Source of the DNA: Bacillus sp. FJAT-42315
Lineage (GTDB): Bacteria > Bacillota > Bacilli > Bacillales > Domibacillaceae
Reading direction: 5' to 3'
Assembly (NCBI RefSeq): GCF_002797375.1
Contig: NZ_KZ454941.1
Span: 2,496,667 to 2,560,666, forward strand
DNA: 64,000 nt
Made by a program: the position numbers and the translations under genes. How positions within the stretch are numbered: the stretch's first letter is position 1; every line of letters begins with the position of its first letter. Positions 34,290-43,384 of the stretch are shown piece after piece. The notes under the pieces were generated by a model, which saw nothing but the letters and a program-made list of their open reading frames with translations, had not been told where the DNA came from and did no database searches.

Positions 34290-37058
34290 TTAAGCCTGAG
34301 AATAATTCTCTTCTACTACATTTGCACAGCGTGGGCATAACGTCGAATGAGCGTTGCTTTGACCAACTGTCGGTGTCACAATCCAACAACGTTCACACGT
34401 TTCACCTTCCGCTTTTTCTACGACAACCGCTCCATGTTCAAGCTTCATCGCCGCTTCTGGAGCATCTTCGAGAGAGCTAGCCATTTCAAAGGCAGAAACG
34501 ATAAATAACTGCTTTAAGTCTTCTTGAATAGAATCAAGCAACGTTTTCGTTTCCTCATTCGCAAATAAAGTGACTTTCGCTGTTAACGATTTTCCGATCA
34601 CCTTTGCATTTCGAGCTTCTTCTAGCGCTTTTAAAATATCATCGCGAACAGACATAAATGTCGTCCATTTTGCTTTTAACTCTTCCGCTCGCTCTAGCTC
34701 TTCATATGTCGGCATATCTGTTAGCTGCACGCTTTCCTCTTCCACATTCGGAATATATGCCCATACTTCATCCGCTGTATGTGACAAGATTGGCGAAAGC
34801 ATTTTCGTTAAAGCTAACAGCGTATCATATAACACCGATTGAATCGCGCGACGATCCTCGTGATTCTCCGCTTCAATATAAAGAATATCTTTCGCGAAGT
34901 CTAGATAGAATGAGCTTAAATCAACCGTACAGAAATTATTGATCGCATGATAAATCGCTGCGAACTCATAATTCTCATAATGATGATGTACTTCTTTAAT
35001 TAAATCATTTAGCTTCACAAGCATAAATTGATCGACTTCACGCAAGTCATTATAAGAAACTTTATGCTCCGCCGGGTTAAAGTCAGCTAAGTTACCTAGT
35101 AAGAAGCGGAATGTATTACGGATTTTGCGGTATACTTCAGCTACTTGTTTTAAAATGGCATCCGATACGCGAACGTCCGCTTGGAAGTCAACAGATGCGA
35201 CCCATAAACGTAAAATATCGGCTCCTAACTGCTGCATCACTTTCGCAGGAACAACGACATTACCTAGTGATTTACTCATTTTACGCCCTTCACCGTCAAG
35301 AGCAAACCCGTGGCTTAATACGCCTTTATACGGTGCTTTGCCTGTTACAGCGACACCTGTTGTTAAAGAAGAGTTAAACCAACCACGATACTGGTCAGAT
35401 CCTTCTAAATAAAGATCTGCTTGGCGAACAAGGTCATCGCGCTCTTCTAGTACGGCTTGATGGGAGGAGCCAGAATCGAACCACACATCCATAATATCGT
35501 TTTCTTTTGTAAATTCACCGTTCGGACTTCCTGGATGCGTAAAGCCTTCAGGAAGTAATTCTTTTGCTTCTTTTTCAAACCAAATATTTGATCCATGCTC
35601 ACGGAATAAATCTGATACATGTGCAATTGTTTCATCTGTAATAATCGGCTCATTATTTTCCGCATAAAAGACTGGGATTGGCACACCCCATGCACGTTGA
35701 CGCGAAATACACCAATCGCCACGGTCACGAACCATATTAAATAAGCGAGTTTCGCCCCATGTTGGCACCCATTTTGTTTCTTTTACCGCTTCAAGTAACT
35801 CTTCACGGAATTTATCGATCGACGCAAACCATTGAGCCGTTGCTCTGAAAATAACTGGCTTCTTCGTACGCCAATCATGCGGGTATGAGTGAGTGAAGAA
35901 TTCTAACTTTAATAGTGCTCCAACTTCTTCTAGCTTTTCTGCAATTGGCTTGTTTGCTTCATCGTAGAACAATCCTTCAAATCCAGGAGCTTCAGCTGTC
36001 ATTACACCGCGATCATTCACTGGACAAAGGACGTCTAAACCGTATTTCTTTCCAACAAGGAAATCGTCTTCCCCATGACCAGGTGCCGTATGAACACAGC
36101 CTGTACCTGAATCAGTTGTCACGTGTTCACCTAACATTACTAATGAATCACGATCGTAAAGAGGATGCTTCGTTAAAATATGCTCAAGCTCTGCCCCTTT
36201 TACCTTTTTCGTTACAGTTGGATTTTCCCATCCAAGCTTTGTCGTTACTTCTTCTAACAGCTCTTCAACGACGACATATTTTTTGCCTGCTTCTTCCGCC
36301 ACAACATACGTTAAATCAGGGTGAACAGAAATACCAAGGTTTGCTGGAATTGTCCATGGTGTCGTTGTCCAGATGATGATGTTTGTTCCTTCCTCAAGAA
36401 CGCCTTTTCCATCACGAACCGCAAAGGCAACATAAATCGAAGGGGAACGCTTATCTTTGTACTCAATTTCAGCTTCCGCTAACGCTGATTCACTGGACGG
36501 AGACCAATAAACCGGCTTCATTCCTTTATAAATATAGCCTTTTTTCGCCATGTCACCGAATACTTTAATTTGTTGCGCTTCGTATTCTGGCTTTAATGTA
36601 ATATATGGGTTTTCCCAATCTCCACGCACACCTAACTGCTTGAATTGCTGTCTTTGACGCTCAACTTGCTCATACGCATATTCTTCACAAAGTTTACGGA
36701 ATTCGGCAACCGTCATTTCTTTACGTTTTACACCTTTGTTTGTTAGCGCCTGTTCAATCGGTAAGCCGTGCGTATCCCACCCTGGAACATACGGAGAATG
36801 GAACCCGCTCATCGATTTATAACGAACGATAAAGTCCTTTAAAATTTTGTTGAGCGCATGCCCCATATGGATATCTCCATTGGCATATGGAGGGCCATCA
36901 TGAAGAATGAACATCGGGCGTCCTTGTGTCCGCTCTTGTACTTTTTTATAAATGTCCATCTCATCCCATTTTTGCTGCATATCAGGCTCACGCTTTGGTA
37001 AATTCCCTCTCATCGGAAATTCCGTTTTTGGCATTAATAACGTATTTTTATATTCCAT
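34290..37058 (-). CDS. ileS: Isoleucyl-tRNA synthetase
   Basis: 922 residues from ATG at 37058, directly after AAGGAGG. A further 100 codons upstream are open by chance across the T-box leader and are not coding. Class I signatures are [14 protein letters not shown] (HIGH type) and [10 protein letters not shown] (KMSKS). The editing CP1 domain lies between them. The C-terminal zinc site has CERCWIV and LCPRCANVV. It is the non-mupirocin-resistant, bacterial type by the zinc motif and length. Expression is set by the T-box. Confidence 0.97.
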   Translation of the reverse strand: MEYKNTLLMPKTEFPMRGNLPKREPDMQQKWDEMDIYKKVQERTQGRPMFILHDGPPYANGDIHMGHALNKILKDFIVRYKSMSGFHSPYVPGWDTHGLPIEQALTNKGVKRKEMTVAEFRKLCEEYAYEQVERQRQQFKQLGVRGDWENPYITLKPEYEAQQIKVFGDMAKKGYIYKGMKPVYWSPSSESALAEAEIEYKDKRSPSIYVAFAVRDGKGVLEEGTNIIIWTTTPWTIPANLGISVHPDLTYVVAEEAGKKYVVVEELLEEVTTKLGWENPTVTKKVKGAELEHILTKHPLYDRDSLVMLGEHVTTDSGTGCVHTAPGHGEDDFLVGKKYGLDVLCPVNDRGVMTAEAPGFEGLFYDEANKPIAEKLEEVGALLKLEFFTHSYPHDWRTKKPVIFRATAQWFASIDKFREELLEAVKETKWVPTWGETRLFNMVRDRGDWCISRQRAWGVPIPVFYAENNEPIITDETIAHVSDLFREHGSNIWFEKEAKELLPEGFTHPGSPNGEFTKENDIMDVWFDSGSSHQAVLEERDDLVRQADLYLEGSDQYRGWFNSSLTTGVAVTGKAPYKGVLSHGFALDGEGRKMSKSLGNVVVPAKVMQQLGADILRLWVASVDFQADVRVSDAILKQVAEVYRKIRNTFRFLLGNLADFNPAEHKVSYNDLREVDQFMLVKLNDLIKEVHHHYENYEFAAIYHAINNFCTVDLSSFYLDFAKDILYIEAENHEDRRAIQSVLYDTLLALTKMLSPILSHTADEVWAYIPNVEEESVQLTDMPTYEELERAEELKAKWTTFMSVRDDILKALEEARNAKVIGKSLTAKVTLFANEETKTLLDSIQEDLKQLFIVSAFEMASSLEDAPEAAMKLEHGAVVVEKAEGETCERCWIVTPTVGQSNAHSTLCPRCANVVEENYSQA

Positions 37059-37094
37059 TTTTATCCTCCTTCGTGTACACATTACTATTAAATA

Positions 37095-37345
37095 TACAAA
37101 AAAACCTTCTCGTCCCCTAAAAAGGGACGAGAAGGTTTCCCGCGTTACCACCCTGCTTAACAAGCTGTTAGACTTGTTCACTTGAACATTCGTATCGTGA
37201 ATGACTCGCTCTTCTCTACTAAGATACGACCGTTCGAGTTGAGAGCTCCAGGGTGATCTTCCATTTCCCGCTTTTACTAGGCTTCCACCATCCCTAGTTC
37301 GCTTGCAAAAGCTATAGACATGTACTTTCCCTGTCATCGCATAAA
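37095..37345 (-). ncRNA. T-box riboswitch upstream of ileS
   Basis: The minus-strand T-box sequence AGGGTGGTAACGCGGG (37139-37154) is a full consensus match. It is followed by a 15-bp terminator stem (37102-37116 with 37124-37138) and T-run. Stem I begins near GATGACAGGG (about 37340). Its specifier region reads GAAGATCACC, so the codon ATC at 37255-37257 would pair with tRNA-Ile(GAU). Uncharged tRNA-Ile should stabilise the antiterminator and allow ileS transcription. Confidence 0.95.
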
Positions 37346-37366
37346 TATATAGTTGATAATGCTTCA

Positions 37367-37395
37367 ATTATAGAAATTGAACGCTCTCTCGTCAA
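37367..37395 (-). promoter_or_regulatory. Sigma-A promoter of T-box-ileS
   Basis: -35 TTGACG (37390-37395) and perfect -10 TATAAT (37367-37372) are 17 bases apart, starting three bases after the divIVA stop. The start point would be about 15-20 bases before T-box stem I. Confidence 0.85.
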
Positions 37396-37397
37396 GC

Positions 37398-37907
37398 TTA
37401 GACGCCTTCTTCACTTAACTTTTCTAATTCTTCGGCATCCACTTCAAACTCCATCAAGGCATCCCAGTCATCATTGCTTAATAAATCAAGCTGAGCTTCC
37501 ATTAACATTTTAAAGCGCATTCGAAACACTTTAGACTGCTTTTTCAACTCTTCAATTTCAATCGCAATCTTTCTCGCTTTAGCTAAAGATTCATCTACAA
37601 TGCGATCAGCATTTTTTTCAGCTTCACGAATTAATAACTTCGCTTCTTTATGAGCGTTTCTTTTCACTTCTTCCGCAGTTTCCTGAGCAATGACAATCGA
37701 TTTATTCAATGTCTCTTCAATATTGGAAAAATAATCAAGCCTTTCAGTTTGTGCGGCAAGTTGCTCTTCTAAATCTTTCTTCTCACGAATAATCAGTTCG
37801 TAATCTTTAATCACTTGATTGAGAAAACTATTGACTTCATCTTCATCGTACCCACGGAAGCCTCGACTGAATTCTTTGTTATGTATATCTAACGGCGTTA
37901 AAGGCAT
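37398..37907 (-). CDS. divIVA: Cell division initiation protein DivIVA
   Basis: 169 residues. DivIVA binds negatively curved membrane at septa and poles, recruiting MinJ/MinCD and, in sporulation, anchoring chromosome origins. The N-terminal membrane-binding domain reads LTPLDIHNKEFSRGFRGYDEDEVNSF, with the exposed Phe and Arg. A long coiled coil (about 30-135) follows. The acidic tail ends LEKLSEEGV. It is the last gene before ileS and probably transcribed with ylmH or from its own promoter. Confidence 0.96.
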   Translation of the reverse strand: MPLTPLDIHNKEFSRGFRGYDEDEVNSFLNQVIKDYELIIREKKDLEEQLAAQTERLDYFSNIEETLNKSIVIAQETAEEVKRNAHKEAKLLIREAEKNADRIVDESLAKARKIAIEIEELKKQSKVFRMRFKMLMEAQLDLLSNDDWDALMEFEVDAEELEKLSEEGV

Positions 37908-37959
37908 TAGCCCACCTCCACTACGGATCTAAAACCGACTTTTTTTCATCATGCTACAT

Positions 37960-37965
37960 ATTATA
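37960..37965 (-). promoter_or_regulatory. Possible -10 of a divIVA promoter
   Basis: A perfect TATAAT lies in the 104-base gap upstream of divIVA. No good -35 is seen at 16-18 bases, so the promoter is only suggested. Confidence 0.4.
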
Positions 37966-38011
37966 ATGCTTTTTTAATTGCTTGTGGTAAAAATCGTGAA
38001 ATTTTCATAAT

Positions 38012-38785
38012 TCATTTCAAAAGACCTAGTATAATCCGCCATTTGTCCTTCTTTGTTTTCCCTTCATTTGCTAAAAATTTACTTCTACCTATTCCTCTAA
38101 TAGAAAACACATCACCTACTGAACATTCAAAAGTAGGATCTTCAATCTTTTTCCAATTAACCTTCACCATACCTGATTTAATTAAAGTTTGCACTTTTTG
38201 TCGCGATAAACGAGACAGAGCGGCGATCACCGCATCCAGTCGTAAGGAGGAAACGGTTGTATTAATTTCTTTCCATTCTTCCACTTTCGTTAACGCTTCT
38301 TCAAATACTTTCTCCTGCAAACGAACAGCTACCTTTCCGATATGGCTCACGTTTAACTGAATATAGCTATCGACTTCCTTCGCTGCTAGAAATTGAAAAC
38401 GCTGACCATCTGTTAAAATATCGCCAAACTTCCCACGACGTAATCCCATTCCCATTAAACTCCCCAAAATTTGTGAATGCTCGATCGAGGAAAATTTCTC
38501 TGGATAAGAAATTTCGTATAGTGTAATATCAAAATCTTCCGCTTCAGGCTGAAAATATTCTGGTGTAATTAACACTCGTTTTCTTTCTGTATTCATTGCT
38601 CCACCGAAACAAACAGCCTTGACTTCGCTATGGCGACCGATGACCGTCTGCACGATCTCCTGCTCTCTAGGATCTAGAAAATCCGTCAGTTTAGGGGCAT
38701 ACATTTGTTCCACTTCACTTTTCCATTGTAGCGCCTGGTCAATAAACTCTTTTTCTTCTGATCGAAAATGCTGGTAAATAGACAT
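38012..38785 (-). CDS. ylmH: S4-domain RNA-binding protein YlmH
   Basis: 257 residues. The C-terminal S4 domain (about 180-245) contains SSLRLDAVIAALSRLSRQKVQTLI followed by GMVKVNWKKIEDPTF. The N-terminal part is the YlmH family region. B. subtilis YlmH has been implicated in ribosome quality control as a partner that can support RqcH-driven alanine tailing, similar to RqcP. It starts behind GGAG and is separated from ylmG by a terminator. Confidence 0.9.
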   Translation of the reverse strand: MSIYQHFRSEEKEFIDQALQWKSEVEQMYAPKLTDFLDPREQEIVQTVIGRHSEVKAVCFGGAMNTERKRVLITPEYFQPEAEDFDITLYEISYPEKFSSIEHSQILGSLMGMGLRRGKFGDILTDGQRFQFLAAKEVDSYIQLNVSHIGKVAVRLQEKVFEEALTKVEEWKEINTTVSSLRLDAVIAALSRLSRQKVQTLIKSGMVKVNWKKIEDPTFECSVGDVFSIRGIGRSKFLANEGKTKKDKWRIILGLLK

Positions 38786-38808
38786 GATCTTTGCTCCTTT
38801 GATCGATG

Positions 38809-38836
38809 CAAAAAAGGGGGATAGTTTCTCCCCCTT
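38809..38836 (-). terminator. Terminator between ylmG and ylmH
   Basis: GGGGGAGAAACTATCCCCC with flanking A and T runs makes a compact GC hairpin plus T6 on the minus strand. It separates sepF-ylmG from ylmH-divIVA. Confidence 0.85.
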
Positions 38837-38851
38837 TCTCAGTTATAACGA

Positions 38852-39115
38852 TTAAATGATCCACATCCCTAATTGATAAACCCCTTTTGTCGCTAAGTTC
38901 AGAACTAAAAAAGCAACAAGTGGGGATAAATCAAGCATGCCCAGTGGCGGAACGATCTTTCTAAACGGCTCTAAATAAGGCTCGCATATTTTCGTTAAAA
39001 ATCGCCCAATGCTCGTTTCCCGTGCATTCGGAAACCAAGACATTAAAATATAAATAATTAATGCCCAAGAATAAAGTTCAATCGCTCTAATTAAAAGCTC
39101 AAAGACAATTTGCAT
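38852..39115 (-). CDS. ylmG: YggT family membrane protein YlmG
   Basis: 87 residues from ATG at 39115; a GTG at 39130 inside the ribosome binding site and the end of sepF is less likely. Two membrane helices flank the conserved loop [32 protein letters not shown]. YggT proteins are linked to division site placement and, in plastids, nucleoid distribution; function in Bacillus is unclear. It follows sepF as in most Gram-positives. Confidence 0.88.
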   Translation of the reverse strand: MQIVFELLIRAIELYSWALIIYILMSWFPNARETSIGRFLTKICEPYLEPFRKIVPPLGMLDLSPLVAFLVLNLATKGVYQLGMWII

Positions 39116-39123
39116 ATTGTTTA

Positions 39124-39558
39124 CTACCACCTCGAATTATCAGTATCTTCTTCAGGTAAAAATTGCGATATATTCCCTGACACTTCCACATTATCAGGTG
39201 TACAAAGAACAATCTTCGGGCCTAACTGTTGAATTTCCCCACCAATAGCGTAGACGGTACCGCTTAAAAAATCAACTATTCGCTTCGCTTGATCATGCTG
39301 AATACGTTGCAAATTCACAATCACTGCTTTTCTACTCTTTAAATGATCAGCAATTTCCTGTGCTTCTGCAAATACTCTCGGCTCAAAAAGAATCACTTTT
39401 GAAGCCTTTTGTACACTTTGCAAACTCACTACATTTTTCTTAGCAGACTTAGGCTGCTTAACCTCTTCCTGCTCCACTTCATCTGTCGCTGCTTCTAGCT
39501 GATAGTCCTCATCATCCAAAAAAAACAATTCTTTAAATTTAGACTTGATTCCCATCAT
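39124..39558 (-). CDS. sepF: Cell division protein SepF
   Basis: 144 residues. SepF bundles FtsZ filaments and tethers them to the membrane through an N-terminal amphipathic helix ([12 protein letters not shown]). A variable acidic linker precedes the DUF552 core (about 60-135), where [30 protein letters not shown] and [17 protein letters not shown] are typical. Two adjacent ATG codons follow GGGAGGTGGA; either could be used. Confidence 0.95.
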   Translation of the reverse strand: MMGIKSKFKELFFLDDEDYQLEAATDEVEQEEVKQPKSAKKNVVSLQSVQKASKVILFEPRVFAEAQEIADHLKSRKAVIVNLQRIQHDQAKRIVDFLSGTVYAIGGEIQQLGPKIVLCTPDNVEVSGNISQFLPEEDTDNSRW

Positions 39559-39573
39559 TCCACCTCCCGGACT

Positions 39574-40245
39574 CTATTCCCCAACAAGAGCCGTACCAAT
39601 CCGAATCATTGTTGCTCCTTCTTCAACGGCAATTGTATAGTCATTACTCATTCCCATTGATAACTCTTGACACGGCGCATACGTTAACCCCAGTTTCTGC
39701 ACCTGTTCTTGTAGCTGCTTTAATTGTTTAAAACAGTTGCGCAACAAGTCTTCATCCTCTGTTAAAGGTGCCATCGTCATTAAGCCGCACACGTTCACTT
39801 TTTCCAATTGCGCTAATTGCTGAACAAAAGGAATAACCTCTTCCGGATGCAGGCCATGTTTGGACTCTTCTCCGGATACATTGACTTGAATCAAACAATT
39901 CATCGATTGAGTCGCCCGCTTATTAATTTCCTCAGCAAGCGACAAACGGTCAAGAGAATGTATGTATGATGCATGGTCAATAATATTTTTCACTTTTCTC
40001 GTTTGCAAACTACCTATGAAGTGCCAAACAGGTTCATCCTTTAACACTTCCCATTTTTTCAACAGTCCTTCATCTCGATTTTCACCAAGATGAACAATGC
40101 CTGCTTCAAGAGCTTCTTGTGCTCGCTCTGTTGATACATATTTTGTAACAGCGATCAATTTGATGTCAGCGGGATCTCTGTCTACTTTTTGACAAGCTTT
40201 TTCGATATTCTTTTGAATATCTTTTAAATTATCTATTACTTTCAT
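39574..40245 (-). CDS. ylmE: YggS-type pyridoxal phosphate homeostasis protein (YlmE)
   Basis: 223 residues from ATG at 40245; the TTG 21 bases upstream lies within the GGAAGGAG ribosome binding site. Fold type III PLP barrel resembling alanine racemase N-domain. The PLP lysine is in [13 protein letters not shown] (near 36). The C-terminal [29 protein letters not shown] binds phosphate. No enzymatic reaction is known; it controls free PLP and amino acid balance. Confidence 0.92.
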   Translation of the reverse strand: MKVIDNLKDIQKNIEKACQKVDRDPADIKLIAVTKYVSTERAQEALEAGIVHLGENRDEGLLKKWEVLKDEPVWHFIGSLQTRKVKNIIDHASYIHSLDRLSLAEEINKRATQSMNCLIQVNVSGEESKHGLHPEEVIPFVQQLAQLEKVNVCGLMTMAPLTEDEDLLRNCFKQLKQLQEQVQKLGLTYAPCQELSMGMSNDYTIAVEEGATMIRIGTALVGE

Positions 40246-40250
40246 GGTAC

Positions 40251-41075
40251 TTATTTCTCCTTCCAACCAATGAACCCCATCATTCTCCCTGTCTTCCCAA
40301 GGTCACGGCGATGGGAAAAGAATTCATTATGACAACTTGTACAATAATGAGTTATTTTAATATTTTCTTGCGGAATGCCAGCTTTCATAACAATCAATTT
40401 ATTGAGTAACTGTAACGATAAATGATACTGACCCTTTCGTCCATCAACTGACGCATAAGGTATTTCCTTTTCTGAATCCACCCATTGACGAACTCTCTCT
40501 ATTACATGGTCATCAACGACATAACACTCTTTACATATCGATGGCCCGATGACAACCTCAATGTCTTCTGGTTGAATGCCGTCTTCCTGCCATTTTTTCA
40601 CCATTTCAAACCCAATTCCTAACACTGTCCCTTTCCAACCAGCGTGTGCCGTTCCTATTCTCTTCGACTTGTTTGAAAAAAAGTAAAGAGGTACACAATC
40701 GGCATAGCATAACGTCAACAGTATTCCTTTTTCATCTGTAAAAAAGCCATCTGTTGCTTCGAAGCTTGTGTCGTAATCGAGTGCACCTTTTCCTTTATCT
40801 TTTTTCCCGACTTCAACAATTCGATGATTGTGCGTCTGAACAGCCCCTACCCAATTGGATGCTGGAAATTCCAAAACCTCACCTAATAGTTGGCGATTTC
40901 CACACACGTCTTCTAAACAGTCATGAACATGAAACCCGACATTCAAGCTTTTAAAAGCTCCTTGACTTAGTCCACCTTCTTTTGTAGTAAAGCCTGCGAC
41001 AAGGTTTGGAGCTAGATCTTGCCATTCTTTAATGACATATATACTATTATGAACAGAAACAAACGGTTCCTTCAT
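40251..41075 (-). CDS. ylmD: Multicopper-like purine nucleoside phosphorylase / laccase-domain protein YlmD
   Basis: 274 residues of the YfiH/LACC1 (Pfam Cu-oxidase_4) family. Zinc-binding cysteine and histidines are in CYADCVPL and [12 protein letters not shown], and the closing block reads [24 protein letters not shown]. Family members were reported to act on purine nucleosides (phosphorylase, adenosine deaminase) and to be related to peptidoglycan editing factor PgeF in E. coli. It ends six bases before ylmE. Confidence 0.9.
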   Translation of the reverse strand: MKEPFVSVHNSIYVIKEWQDLAPNLVAGFTTKEGGLSQGAFKSLNVGFHVHDCLEDVCGNRQLLGEVLEFPASNWVGAVQTHNHRIVEVGKKDKGKGALDYDTSFEATDGFFTDEKGILLTLCYADCVPLYFFSNKSKRIGTAHAGWKGTVLGIGFEMVKKWQEDGIQPEDIEVVIGPSICKECYVVDDHVIERVRQWVDSEKEIPYASVDGRKGQYHLSLQLLNKLIVMKAGIPQENIKITHYCTSCHNEFFSHRRDLGKTGRMMGFIGWKEK

Positions 41076-41121
41076 TTTTCATACTCCCGATGATTTTCCT
41101 CTAGTTTAACATAAAATTACG

Positions 41122-41134
41122 TTCGACATGTCAA
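41122..41134 (-). promoter_or_regulatory. Candidate ylmD promoter -35 with overlapping 0A-box-like site
   Basis: A perfect TTGACA -35 (41129-41134) is followed immediately by TGTCGAA (41122-41128), an exact match to the Spo0A-box core. A -10 is poor (TGTTAA at 17 bases). The site lies about 50 bases upstream of ylmD. Spo0A control is only inferred from the motif. Confidence 0.4.
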
Positions 41135-41146
41135 GGAAAAAAGAAA

Positions 41147-41419
41147 TTATTCCTCTTTTGATGTCGCTTCAATAGAATTAATAGTAGCAGAGTGGCGAAC
41201 TAGAATGACGTCCTCTCCAATTTTAACAATTTGCGGCCAAGGAATCACAATCTCTTCTTCTTTCCCAAAAAAACCAAACATCTTTCCTCCTCTACTGATG
41301 ACAATAGAATCGATCGTACCGGCTGTCAAATTCAAATGAATATCTGTAATATTTCCAAGCTTCTTTCCGTTGGCGACGTTCACAATGTCTTTTAGTTGGA
41401 ATTCTGATATTCTACTCAC
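41147..41419 (-). CDS. ylmC: PRC-barrel sporulation protein of the YlmC/YmxH family
   Basis: 90 residues, a single PRC-barrel domain: QLKDIVNVANGKKLGNITDIHLNLTAGTIDSIVI, then FFGKEEEIVIPWPQIVKIGEDVILV. The family occurs mostly in spore formers. The function is unknown; a scaffold or RNA-related role is possible for PRC barrels. GTG at 41419 follows GGGGGG. It sits just downstream of sigG, after a terminator, as in B. subtilis. Confidence 0.88.
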   Translation of the reverse strand: MSRISEFQLKDIVNVANGKKLGNITDIHLNLTAGTIDSIVISRGGKMFGFFGKEEEIVIPWPQIVKIGEDVILVRHSATINSIEATSKEE

Positions 41420-41469
41420 TTGTTTGTCCCCCCGCTCATATATTTACTGTTTTCATTATATGCGGACAT

Positions 41470-41509
41470 AAAAAAATAAGACTCTTCTTGCGTAGGTCGC
41501 TTCAGAGTC
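41470..41509 (-). terminator. Terminator after sigG
   Basis: GACTCT (41504-41509 side) pairs with AGAGTC (41480-41485) around a GAAGCG...CGCAAG loop, then TTATTTTTTTA on the minus strand. Confidence 0.65.
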
Positions 41510-41521
41510 AAACGGAGAATA

Positions 41522-42298
41522 TTAGTTAATATTTTTATTCATTTGTTTAATAGCTGCTTTTTCAAGCCTAGAAACTTGAGCTTGCGAAATGCCAATTTCA
41601 TCGGCTACTTCCATTTGCGTTTTTCCTTGATAAAACCGTTTGCGAATAATCATTTTTTCGCGCTCATTTAACCTTTTCAATCCTTCTTTCAAGGCTATTT
41701 CTTCTACCCAATTCGTATCCTTGTGACTTTCATCGCTTAATTGATCCATCACAAATATCGGATCTCCACCATCATTATAAATAGGTTCAAATAATGAGAC
41801 CGGATCTTGAATCGCGTCAAGTGCAAAAACAACTTCTTCTTTTGTCAAGCCAAGCTCCTTACTAATTTCTTCTGCTGTCGGCTCCTTAGAGGTCTCTGTC
41901 ATAATCTTTTCTCGCACCTGTAACGCCTTATAAGCAATGTCCCTTAAAGAACGAGAGACCCTTATAGGGTTGTTATCCCGTAAATACCTTCTAATTTCAC
42001 CGATAATCATTGGTACCGCATAAGTAGAAAATCGTACATTATGACTTAAATCAAAATTATCTATAGATTTCATCAAACCAATACAGCCTACTTGAAACAA
42101 ATCATCCACATACTCGCCGCGATTATTAAAGCGCTGGATCACACTTAGCACAAGTCGCAAATTCCCATTCACAAGTGTCTCACGCGCTGACCACTCACCC
42201 GCCTGAAGACACTTAAACAACACCTTCATCTCTTCATTTTTCAACACAGGGAGCTTCGAAGTATCCACACCGCAAATCTCAACCTTATTACGCGCCAT
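41522..42298 (-). CDS. sigG: Late forespore sigma factor SigG
   Basis: 258 residues from ATG at 42298, behind AGGAGGGG. Readings further upstream enter a repeat-containing spacer and lack SigG homology. Region 2 contains LFQVGCIGLMKSIDNFDLSHNVRFSTYAVPMIIGEIRRYLRDNN; region 4 ends with GKTQMEVADEIGISQAQVSRLEKAA. The N-terminus MARNKVEICGVDTSKLP is family-specific. SigG directs late forespore genes after engulfment. It has its own sigma-F/G promoter. Confidence 0.96.
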   Translation of the reverse strand: MARNKVEICGVDTSKLPVLKNEEMKVLFKCLQAGEWSARETLVNGNLRLVLSVIQRFNNRGEYVDDLFQVGCIGLMKSIDNFDLSHNVRFSTYAVPMIIGEIRRYLRDNNPIRVSRSLRDIAYKALQVREKIMTETSKEPTAEEISKELGLTKEEVVFALDAIQDPVSLFEPIYNDGGDPIFVMDQLSDESHKDTNWVEEIALKEGLKRLNEREKMIIRKRFYQGKTQMEVADEIGISQAQVSRLEKAAIKQMNKNIN

Positions 42299-42338
42299 TA
42301 TGAAAAATCCCCTCCTTGCAGGAACTGCTGTACAACCA

Positions 42339-42368
42339 CAGTATCTCCCTGCAAAAAGAAAACTATGC
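42339..42368 (-). promoter_or_regulatory. Sigma-F/sigma-G promoter of sigG
   Basis: Minus strand: -35 GCATA (42364-42368), 15-base spacer, -10 GGAGATACTG (42339-42348). This fits the sigma-F consensus GYATA-N15-GGNNANANTR at every defined position. Transcription would start about 35 bases before the sigG ATG. B. subtilis sigG is likewise transcribed by sigma-F and then by sigma-G itself. Confidence 0.85.
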
Positions 42369-42439
42369 ATAAAAAGAAAAGCAGAGCCGACTGTCCAGAC
42401 ACGACAAGCAAATGACAGAATGACGGAATGGCGTTCTTC

Positions 42440-42600
42440 AGCCATGCAGTCAGGCTGGCATTTGACTCGAGTGTCTAGGAGGCGGAGCTGGACACCTAGA
42501 AAAGCGGAAGGCGCTGTTCAGCGACGTATGGACTGGAACGAGCCGATCGAGATAAAGGAAACACGATGAACGATAGTGAATCGATGTTGACTTATCGCAA
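42440..42600. repeat. GC-rich repeat-like element in the sigE-sigG spacer
   Basis: Features include TCTAGG (42474-42479) inverted as CCTAGA (42495-42500), and the segment AAGCGGAAGGCGCTGTTCAG followed by CGACGTATGGACTGGA. I recall segments like this as dispersed intergenic repeats in several Bacillaceae genomes; that is memory, not a search. Base composition differs from neighbouring spacers. Confidence 0.5.
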
Positions 42601-42616
42601 GGAGCTAGTCCCGCTC

Positions 42617-43336
42617 TTACACCATCTTATTGAATTCTTTTTGAAGTCGATGAATGATTCGTTTTTCTAGTCTAGAAATATATGATTGCGAAATCCCCAG
42701 AAGGTCCGCTACATCTTTCTGAGTTTTTTCCTCACCCCCCCTTAAACCAAATCTTAGTTCCATGATTTGCTTTTCCCTATCTGATAGCTGCTCCATCGCT
42801 TTAAATAGCAAGCTTCGGTCTACCCCTGCTTCAATATCTTTCGTAATGATGTCGTTCTCCGTACCTAAAACATCTGAAAGTAATAACTCATTGCCATCCC
42901 AATCAACATTTAATGGCTCATCAAAGGAAACTTCTGACCTAATTTTATTATTCCTTCTTAAATACATTAATATTTCATTCTCAATACACCGAGAAGCGTA
43001 AGTAGCTAGTTTAATTTTCTTTTCGGGATTAAACGTATTGACTGCTTTAATTAACCCAATCGTCCCAATACTAATTAAGTCTTCAATATTGATACCTGTA
43101 TTTTCAAACTTTCTGGCGATATAAACGACTAATCGCAAATTCCTTTCAATCAACAACGCTCTAGCGGCTTGATCTCCGGTTGGCAATTTGGATAACAACT
43201 TTTCTTCTTCATCTCTTGAAAGAGGTGGCGGGAGAGCTTCACTACCGCCGATATAGTATATTTCATCCGTTTTCAAACCTAGTTTAATGAGAAGTTTATA
43301 CCAGTAATACACCATTTTTATTCGTAGACCTTTCAT
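42617..43336 (-). CDS. sigE: Mother-cell sigma factor SigE precursor
   Basis: 239 residues. The protein is made as inactive pro-sigma-E; the N-terminal amphipathic segment before about residue 28 ([20 protein letters not shown]) tethers it to membrane and is removed by SpoIIGA. Region 2 reads [43 protein letters not shown], nearly identical to B. subtilis. Region 4 ends [16 protein letters not shown]. It begins 48 bases after spoIIGA in one operon. Confidence 0.97.
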   Translation of the reverse strand: MKGLRIKMVYYWYKLLIKLGLKTDEIYYIGGSEALPPPLSRDEEEKLLSKLPTGDQAARALLIERNLRLVVYIARKFENTGINIEDLISIGTIGLIKAVNTFNPEKKIKLATYASRCIENEILMYLRRNNKIRSEVSFDEPLNVDWDGNELLLSDVLGTENDIITKDIEAGVDRSLLFKAMEQLSDREKQIMELRFGLRGGEEKTQKDVADLLGISQSYISRLEKRIIHRLQKEFNKMV

Positions 43337-43384
43337 AAAGAAACCTCCCTCTTAATAAACTGATATAGACAGAATGAAACCGCT

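Larger units (their letters stand above)
42299..42616 (-). other. sigE-sigG spacer (318 bases)
   Basis: The part near sigG holds a sigma-F/G-type promoter (42339-42368) and a short GCAG-TTC-CTGC hairpin just before the ribosome binding site. The part near sigE (about 42440-42600) is richer in G and C than surrounding spacers and contains a repeat-like element. No credible gene was seen on either strand; an 89-codon plus-strand frame has no ribosome binding site and runs through the repeat. Confidence 0.7.

Noticed and set aside
37059-37367. N-terminal extension of ileS by about 100 codons
   Set aside because: It would translate the T-box leader and terminator; the true start has a perfect ribosome binding site and family N-terminus.
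42300-42569. 89-codon plus-strand frame in the sigE-sigG spacer
   Set aside because: Runs through the repeat-like element and antisense to the sigG promoter; arginine-rich and without similarity I recognise.
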